From the NCBI RefSeq assembly GCF_003202285.1, contig NZ_MASW01000002.1, positions 1,116,001-1,180,000 of the forward strand: a stretch of 64,000 nucleotides of DNA, read 5' to 3'. The notes under the pieces were generated by a model. It did not search any database, had not been told where the DNA came from, and saw only the letters and a list, made by a program, of their open reading frames with translations. The position numbers and the translations under genes are program-made. Of this stretch, positions 58,746 to 64,000 are shown in pieces (positions within the stretch are counted from its first letter, which is position 1; each line of letters opens with the position of its first letter). Source of the DNA: Prauserella muralis (GTDB lineage: Bacteria > Actinomycetota > Actinomycetes > Mycobacteriales > Pseudonocardiaceae).

Positions 58746-59808
58746 CGGGAACCTCCTCGAGACCGGGTCGGCGCGCACCCGGGACGGGCGCCAGCTCGGC
58801 CGCCTGCCGCAGGGCCTCGATCATGCTACCGGCCTCGGCCTTGCCCGTTCCGGCGATGTCGAACGCGGTTCCGTGGTCCACCGAGGTGCGGATGACGGGC
58901 AGCCCCACGGTGATGTTCACCCCCGCGTCGATGCCGAGGACCTTGACCGGGCCGTGGCCCTGGTCGTGGTACATCGCCACGATCAGGTCGTAGTCGCCGC
59001 GGCCCGCCAGGAAGAACGCCGTGTCGGCGGGCAGTGGGCCACGCGCGTCGATGCCGTCGGCGCGCAGCCGCTGCAGCGCGGGAACGATCTTCTCCTCTTC
59101 CTCGCCATAGCCGAAGAGGCCGTTCTCGCCCGCGTGCGGGTTGATGCCGAGGACGCCGATGACGGGCTCGGCCACCCCGGAGGCGACGACCGCGGCGTGG
59201 CCCCGCCGCACGGTGCGTTCGACCAGGCCGGGCTCGATCCGGCGCACGGCGTCGATGAGCCCGATGTGGGTGGTCACGTGAATGACCTTGAGCCGGGACG
59301 ACGACAGCATCATCGACACCTCTTCGGTGCCGGTGAGGTGTGCGAGCAGTTCGGTGTGGCCGGGAAAGGCGTGCCCGCCGGCGTGCAGCGCCTCCTTGTT
59401 GAGCGGTGCCGTGCAGATCGCCTGGACGTCACCGCGCACCGCGAGCTCACACGCCACGCGAACGTAGTGGTAGGCGGCGTCGCCCGCGACCGCCGACACC
59501 GTGCCCCACGGCAGGTCGGGCGGCAGCAGCGCCAGATCGATCACGTCGACGACGCCGGGTGCGAAACGCGCCTCGCCGATCGAGGTCACCGGGTGGATCT
59601 CCGTGTCCAGGTGCAGGATCGACGCCGCGAGGCGCAACCGGGCCGCGTCGCCGATGACCACCGGCCGGCACCGGCGCGTGGTGGCGGCGTCGGCGAGGGC
59701 GCCGACCACCACCTCGGGTCCGACACCGGCTCCGTCCCCCATGGTGACGGCCACGATGGGCGCGTGCTCCCCGGCCGGACGCGTCGCGGGAGCGTGGAGA
59801 CTGTTCAT
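58735..59808 (-). CDS. PdxA-family dehydrogenase (PdxA2-like)
   Basis: A 357-residue PdxA-family NAD-dependent oxidative decarboxylase. PIVAVTMGDGAGVGPEVVVG, ICTAPLNKEAL, FPGHTELLAHLTGTEEVSMM, TTHIGLIDAVRRI and AMYHDQGHGPVKVLG carry the metal and substrate ligands. Coupling by ATGA overlap to a DUF1537 kinase marks it as the catabolic PdxA2 type, which acts on 4-phospho-D-threonate or -erythronate to give dihydroxyacetone phosphate, rather than vitamin B6 synthesis. That assignment rests on family knowledge and context. Confidence 0.87.
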   Translation of the reverse strand: MNSLHAPATRPAGEHAPIVAVTMGDGAGVGPEVVVGALADAATTRRCRPVVIGDAARLRLAASILHLDTEIHPVTSIGEARFAPGVVDVIDLALLPPDLPWGTVSAVAGDAAYHYVRVACELAVRGDVQAICTAPLNKEALHAGGHAFPGHTELLAHLTGTEEVSMMLSSSRLKVIHVTTHIGLIDAVRRIEPGLVERTVRRGHAAVVASGVAEPVIGVLGINPHAGENGLFGYGEEEEKIVPALQRLRADGIDARGPLPADTAFFLAGRGDYDLIVAMYHDQGHGPVKVLGIDAGVNITVGLPVIRTSVDHGTAFDIAGTGKAEAGSMIEALRQAAELAPVPGARRPGLEEVPGAS

Positions 59809-61076
59809 GACTGACCTTCCGTCGAGTGGTGCGCGGCTGTCGGGGCTGGGGTTCGTGGTGGCGGGGCGAGCGCCGCGCCGAGGTGGCGGGCGAGCAGGGT
59901 GAGGCTGTCGGGCCCTCCGTGGCTGCCGGGCCGGGTCACGATCTCGCGGCCGTCGCCGGTGCCGAGGTGCACGGCGCCGGGGTGCACCTGGCACCGCAGG
60001 CGCAGTGCGCCGGCTCCCAGCCGGGTGAGCACGGCGCGTGCCGTGGCACCACCGGTGAGCACCGCGCGGATGCGCGGATCCCGTTCGAGCACGGTGGCCG
60101 CCGCGCTCGCCAGGCTCGCGAGCACCTGCCCGGACCGGCTGGGCTCCATCGGGCAGGGCGCCACCCGCAGCACGGCGCACCCGTCGCGCAGCGCCGTTTC
60201 GACTCCGTGGGCGGCCTCCGCCGCGGCCCGGCGCTGTGCGGGATCCAGGGTCTCGACGCGGGCCCCGGCCCGCTCCAGCCGCGCGATCTGCGCGTGCGAG
60301 GAGGGTTCGGCGGTGCCCGCGACGACGAGCACGGGGCCGTCGGGGGTGTCCGGTCCGGAACAGCAGGCGGGGGACGGCCCGTCCGGGCCGGTGCGCTCAC
60401 CGCGGAGCACGCGGCCCAGCGCGGCGGCGATGCCGCCCGCGCCCACCACGACCGGATGCCGGTGTCGCACCGCCGCGGCCGCGATCGCGTCGAGGTCCTC
60501 GTCGGTCTCGGCGTCGCACACCGCGACCATGCCGTCGCGGGCCAGCCGCGCGAGGCGGGTGCCGAGCGCGTGCGGGCCCGCGCGCACGACGCCCAGGCCG
60601 ACCAGCGCGGCCGGGCGCTCCGCCGCGGCGGCGACGTCGGTGCGTGCCCCCTCCAGCGAACCGGGCAGCGGCCCCGTCGCCTCGGCGAGCCGCACCCTGC
60701 CCCCGACGGTGTGCCGCCCCTGCGCGGGCAGCGCGGGCGCGAGGACGACCGGCCGTCCGGGCGCGGGGGAGACGGCCGCGAGGGCGGCGGCGACGTTGCC
60801 GCGCAACAGCGAGTCGATCTTGAGCAGCAGGACGCCGGGGTGGCCGTCGCGCAGCGCGCGCCCGGCAGCCGCCTCGTAGCGGGCGCGTGCGGTGTCCCGC
60901 GGGAGGTGGCGGACGTCGAGATCGAGAGTGTCCCAGCGCCGGGCCGCGGGGGACGCCTCGTGTTGCGCGAAACGCGCACGGAAGCTGTCGACGGTGAGAT
61001 GAACCCACGCCTCCGTGTGCCCGCTCAGCGCGGCGGCCAGCGCCTCGCTGGTACCGCTCAGGTCGTCCCCGACCAC
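59805..61076 (-). CDS. Four-carbon acid sugar kinase (DUF1537/OtnK-like)
   Basis: A DUF1537-type kinase of at least 423 residues, phosphorylating C4 sugar acids. The Asp motif GDDLSGTSEALA, LLLKIDSLLRGNVAAALAAV, APALPAQGRHTVGGRV and C-terminal AVLTGGATARAVL and VTRPGSHGGPDSL are typical. The start is unclear: GTG at 61076 removes the first beta strand; the in-frame residues before it (ERALIV) look real, but only CTG codons (61082, 61112) are available before a stop. Its stop overlaps the PdxA-like start. Confidence 0.83.
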   Translation of the reverse strand: MVGDDLSGTSEALAAALSGHTEAWVHLTVDSFRARFAQHEASPAARRWDTLDLDVRHLPRDTARARYEAAAGRALRDGHPGVLLLKIDSLLRGNVAAALAAVSPAPGRPVVLAPALPAQGRHTVGGRVRLAEATGPLPGSLEGARTDVAAAAERPAALVGLGVVRAGPHALGTRLARLARDGMVAVCDAETDEDLDAIAAAAVRHRHPVVVGAGGIAAALGRVLRGERTGPDGPSPACCSGPDTPDGPVLVVAGTAEPSSHAQIARLERAGARVETLDPAQRRAAAEAAHGVETALRDGCAVLRVAPCPMEPSRSGQVLASLASAAATVLERDPRIRAVLTGGATARAVLTRLGAGALRLRCQVHPGAVHLGTGDGREIVTRPGSHGGPDSLTLLARHLGAALAPPPRTPAPTAAHHSTEGQS

Positions 61077-61200
61077 GATCAGGGCGCGTTCGCCTGCGGG
61101 CGTGGCGCCCAGCTGGGTAGTCGCGATCTCGGCTCACTCCCTCCGGGTCCTCCTGGCGCGTCACGCGTCGCGAGCCACGTGTCCCTCACCCTAGCTCCTA

Positions 61201-61257
61201 TGCGCAAAACACGCGAGACGTCTTGCGCGATTCACGCATTGATGAGAGAGTGCGTGA
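61201..61257. promoter_or_regulatory. DeoR-type direct-repeat operator of divergent sugar-acid locus
   Basis: TGCGCNANNCACGC occurs at 61201-61214 and 61224-61237 (23-base period). TCACGCA-N12-TGCGTGA (61232-61257) overlaps the second. TTGCGC (61223-61228), 17 bases, GAGAGT (61246-61251) may be the plus promoter; TAGGGT at 61189-61194 on the minus strand the other. Direct repeats suit a DeoR protein. Confidence 0.5.
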
Positions 61258-61293
61258 CCGTTGCCACACGGCCCGGACACCGAAGGGACCCCG

Positions 61294-62301
61294 ATGAGCG
61301 CTACCAGTACGAGCACCGCCCCGTTGCCGGGCTTCCGGGTTCCGGGCGTCGACGTGCCGGTCTCGGGCCTGGTGCTCGGCACGATGACGTTCGGCGACAC
61401 CGTGGACGCCGACGGCGCGCAGCGCATGCTCGACGTGGCACTGGATGCGGGCATCACCGCGGTCGACACCGCCAACGGCTACGCAGGCGGGCGGACCGAG
61501 GAGATCCTGCGCCCGCTGCTCGCGGGCAGGCGCGACCGCATCGTGCTCGCGAGCAAGGCGGGAATGCCGCACCCGGACGCGGGTGAGGCGTCGCCGCTGT
61601 CGGCCGCGGGGCTGCGCGCGGCGGTCGAGGGCAGCCTGCGCCGCCTCGGTGTCGACCACCTGGACCTGCTGTACCTGCATCAGCCCGACCGCGCGGCGAC
61701 GCTGCACGAGACCTTGACCGAGGTGGCGGCGCTCGTCGCGGAGGGCAAGGTCGGCGCACTCGGCGTTTCCAACTACGCGGCCTGGCAGATCGTGCGGCTC
61801 GGCACGGTCGCCGACGAGGTCGGCGCTCCCCGGCCCGCCGTGGCGCAGCAGCTGCATAACCTGCTCGCGCGCAGGCTCGAGGAGGAGTACGCCGAGATGG
61901 CCCTGTCCAGCGGCCTGCGGACCATGGTCTACAACCCCCTGGGCGGAGGGCTGCTCGCCGGCGGGCACCGGTTCGACGAGCACCCGCGCGAAGGCCGCTT
62001 CGGCGACTCCCGGCTGGCCGAGATGTACCGGCGCCGGTACTGGAACGAGCAGCTCTTCGACGCCGTCGCCGAGCTGACACGGATCGCCGGACAGGCGGGG
62101 ATGCCGCTCGTCGAGCTGGCGCTGAGGTGGCTGCTGTCCCGGCCGACCACCGACGCCGTCCTGCTGGGTGGCTCGCGCCCCGCCCACCTGGAGTCCAACA
62201 TCGCGTGCCTGGCGCGCGGCCCGCTGGCGGCCGACGTGGTCGAGGCCTGCGACCAGGTCGGCGCCCGGTTGCGCGGACCCATGCCCGCCTACCACCGCTG
62301 A
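61294..62301 (+). CDS. Aldo/keto reductase
   Basis: A 335-residue aldo/keto reductase with the catalytic tetrad in order: Asp and Tyr in AVDTANGYAGGRTEE, Lys in VLASKAGMP and His in LLYLHQPDRA. NADP-binding GGSRPAHLESNIACL is near the C-terminus. AAGGGA precedes the ATG. As first gene of the plus arm it would reduce or oxidise a sugar or sugar-acid intermediate. It is separated from the aldolase by 26 bases. Confidence 0.88.
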   Translation: MSATSTSTAPLPGFRVPGVDVPVSGLVLGTMTFGDTVDADGAQRMLDVALDAGITAVDTANGYAGGRTEEILRPLLAGRRDRIVLASKAGMPHPDAGEASPLSAAGLRAAVEGSLRRLGVDHLDLLYLHQPDRAATLHETLTEVAALVAEGKVGALGVSNYAAWQIVRLGTVADEVGAPRPAVAQQLHNLLARRLEEEYAEMALSSGLRTMVYNPLGGGLLAGGHRFDEHPREGRFGDSRLAEMYRRRYWNEQLFDAVAELTRIAGQAGMPLVELALRWLLSRPTTDAVLLGGSRPAHLESNIACLARGPLAADVVEACDQVGARLRGPMPAYHR

Positions 62302-62327
62302 CCGGCGACCCTTTTCCGGAGCTTCCC

Positions 62328-63095
62328 ATGACTGCACTCGAGTTCGCCCGGCGTCTGCGCGGCAGGCAGCGGACCATCGGCTACTGGGTCGTGCTGGACG
62401 ACCCGGTCGCCACGGAGCGGCTGGCCCGCCTCGGCTACGACTACGTCGCCATCGACGCCCAGCACGGCCTGCTCGGCTACGAGGGGGTCCGCAACGGCAT
62501 CCTCGCCATCGACGCGGGAAACCAGGCCGCCGCGGTCGTCCGCGTCGAGCAGAACGACCCGTTCGCCATCGGCCGGGTTCTCGACGCGGGCGCCACCGGC
62601 GTGATCGTGCCGCTCGTCGACGACGTGGAGGGAGCCGAGCGAGCCGTCGCCGCCACGCGCTACCCACCCCGCGGCAGGCGCTCGTACGGGCCGATGAGGG
62701 CACAGTTGCGCGTCGGCCCGGCCCCCGCGGAGGCGGATGAGGCCGTGGTGTGCCTTGCGATGATCGAGACACCCGAAGGCCTGCGCAACGTCGAACGGAT
62801 CTGCGCGGTCGACGGCCTCGACGGCGTCTACGTCGGGCCATCGGACCTGCGGCTGGCCGTCGGCGGCAGCACCTCGACCGACCCCGCCGTCGACGAGGTC
62901 TTCGAAGACGCCGTCCGCCACATCGCCGAGGTCGCCCGTGCCGGCGGTGTCGCGGCGGGCATCCACACGCCGGACGGTGCCACCGCGGCCCGGCGCCTGG
63001 CGCAGGGCTACACGTTCGCGACCGTCGCCTCCGATCTGGTCCACCTGCAACAGGCGGCCCTGAGCCACCTCGAGACGGCGCGGAGGAACGCATGA
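62328..63095 (+). CDS. HpcH/HpaI-family aldolase
   Basis: A 255-residue class II aldolase of the HpcH/HpaI/garL type, splitting 2-keto-3-deoxy acids to pyruvate or tartronate semialdehyde plus an aldehyde. Catalytic His in DAQHGLLGY (Gln replaces the more usual Glu), Arg in VVRVEQND, metal Glu in AMIETPEGLRN and Asp in YVGPSDLRLAVGG are visible. Its stop overlaps the next start (ATGA). It links the reductase to central metabolism. Confidence 0.88.
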   Translation: MTALEFARRLRGRQRTIGYWVVLDDPVATERLARLGYDYVAIDAQHGLLGYEGVRNGILAIDAGNQAAAVVRVEQNDPFAIGRVLDAGATGVIVPLVDDVEGAERAVAATRYPPRGRRSYGPMRAQLRVGPAPAEADEAVVCLAMIETPEGLRNVERICAVDGLDGVYVGPSDLRLAVGGSTSTDPAVDEVFEDAVRHIAEVARAGGVAAGIHTPDGATAARRLAQGYTFATVASDLVHLQQAALSHLETARRNA

Positions 63096-64000
63096 ACAGC
63101 CTGCCGGGCACGCCGGCGGCGCCGTCCCACGACGTCCTGCCCGCGCCGACGGTGCAGTGTCACGCCGCGAACCTCGTGCTGCTGCCGGACGGCGCGCTCG
63201 GCTGCGCGTGGTTCGGCGGTACGCAGGAGGGCCTTTCCGACATCGCGATCTGGTTCTCCCGCCTCGCGCCGGACGGGTCCTGGACGCCGCCCGTGCAGGT
63301 CAGCGACGACCCGGCGCGTTCGGAGCAGAACCCGGTGCTCTTCGTCGCCGGACCGGGCGAGCTGCGCCTGTTCTACACCGCGCAGAGCGCAGGACGGCAG
63401 GACACGGCAGAGGTACGGCTGGCGGTCTCGCACGACGGCGGCCGGTCGTGGGAGCCGGGGCGGACGGACGTGCCCGCCAGGCCCGGGGTGGGCGTCTTCA
63501 TCCGGCAGCCCCCGGTGGCGCTCGACGACGGCAGGCTGGTCCTGCCGGCGTTCTTCTGCCCCCGGCCGGACAGCGGCCGCTGGGTCGGCGACGACGACTA
63601 CAGCGGCGTGCTCGTCTCGTCCGACGGCGGCTCGACGTGGACGGCACGGGACGTCCCCGCGAGCACGGGCTGCGTGCACATGAACGTGCTGCGGCTTCCC
63701 GGCGGCTCGTTCCTGGCCCTCTTCCGCCGCAGGCAGGCCGACGCCATCCACCGCAGCCACTCGCCCGACGGCGTCACCTGGAGCGCGCCGGTGCCCACCG
63801 AACTGCCCAACAACAACTCGTCGATCCAGGCGATCGTGGTCCACGACGGCCGCGTCGTCGTCGCCTACAACCACAGCAGCGCCGCGGACGCGGTCGAACG
63901 TCGGTCCTCGCTCTACGACGAGATCGAGGACCCCGGCCAGCCCGATCTGTCCGATGAGGACACGGCGGCGAGGCCGGGGCTCGCCTTCTGGGGCGCGCCG
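63092..64000 (+). CDS. Sialidase/BNR-repeat family protein (3' end outside window)
   Basis: The first 303 residues of a sialidase-fold (exo-alpha-sialidase-like) protein, open to the window end. Asp-box repeats are clear: SHDGGRSWEPG, SSDGGSTWTAR and SPDGVTWSAP; RQPPVALDDGRLVLPAFF and ELPNNNSSIQAIVVHDGRVV are conserved in the family. There is no signal peptide, so it seems to be cytoplasmic. Members without secretion signals often lie beside sugar-acid genes and may act on small glycosides or lactones rather than sialic acids. It overlaps the aldolase stop. Confidence 0.84.
   Translation, partial: MNSLPGTPAAPSHDVLPAPTVQCHAANLVLLPDGALGCAWFGGTQEGLSDIAIWFSRLAPDGSWTPPVQVSDDPARSEQNPVLFVAGPGELRLFYTAQSAGRQDTAEVRLAVSHDGGRSWEPGRTDVPARPGVGVFIRQPPVALDDGRLVLPAFFCPRPDSGRWVGDDDYSGVLVSSDGGSTWTARDVPASTGCVHMNVLRLPGGSFLALFRRRQADAIHRSHSPDGVTWSAPVPTELPNNNSSIQAIVVHDGRVVVAYNHSSAADAVERRSSLYDEIEDPGQPDLSDEDTAARPGLAFWGAP

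Noticed and set aside
1-64000. Search for tRNA, rRNA, CRISPR arrays, insertion sequences, prophage or attachment sites
   Set aside because: No cloverleaf, ribosomal, array-like repeat, transposase, integrase or phage gene was recognised by eye; small structured RNAs could still be missed.

Overview
The window is 64 kb of very GC-rich DNA with dense, short-spaced genes, many GTG starts, many apparently leaderless promoters (a -10 of the form xAxxxT six to eight bases before the start codon) and several likely F420/deazaflavin-type enzymes. These point to an actinomycete, most likely of the Pseudonocardiales; the genus is not determined. I see 65 protein genes, of which 16 are transcription regulators, and no rRNA, tRNA, CRISPR array, insertion sequence or phage gene. 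No stretch longer than 300 bases lacks a gene. The region looks like an accessory catabolic part of the chromosome, built from small regulator-plus-enzyme cassettes.

Layout. 1-2640: end of an epoxide hydrolase, a VapBC toxin-antitoxin pair, a DUF429 protein. 2703-7678: LysR regulator divergent from an amidohydrolase / FAH-fold hydrolase / cyclase-type hydrolase operon, then a Crp/Fnr regulator. 7723-13377: flavin oxidoreductase, small hydrolase and VOC genes, AraC regulator, proline dehydrogenase, LysR regulator. 13512-23421: CoA-transferase with a MatC-like dicarboxylate carrier, a TetR-controlled sodium/solute symporter, and an LLM flavoprotein / SMP-30 lactonase / acyl-CoA ligase operon between TetR genes. 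24175-34596: secreted carboxylesterase, a complete TctABC tricarboxylate-type transporter with an acyl-CoA dehydrogenase, divergent from a second acyl-CoA dehydrogenase, enoyl-CoA hydratase, CoA-transferase and LysR. The divergent promoter region is a striking 97-base dyad.

34768-44796 is the most interesting part: IclR regulator, acetoacetyl-CoA synthetase, a two-subunit PEP-synthase-like phosphotransferase (resembling phenylphosphate synthase subunits), biotin carboxyl carrier, biotin carboxylase, a pyruvate-carboxylase-type carboxyltransferase and a HAD phosphatase, nearly all overlapping. My inference is an undescribed biotin-dependent ketone carboxylation pathway: ketone (for example acetone) is activated as an enol phosphate, carboxylated to acetoacetate or a homologue, and captured as the CoA thioester. 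IclR-like sites precede both the regulator and the synthetase.

44864-57898 holds small regulator/enzyme sets (AraC, FAD oxidoreductase, reductases, ArsR-SRPBCC, tautomerase, SDRs, two XRE regulators, two TetR genes and an MFS exporter), several with very clear operators. 57957-64000 is a divergent carbohydrate-acid locus: DeoR, PdxA-like dehydrogenase and a DUF1537 four-carbon-acid kinase on the minus strand; aldo/keto reductase, HpcH/HpaI aldolase and a sialidase-fold protein (cut by the window end) on the plus strand.
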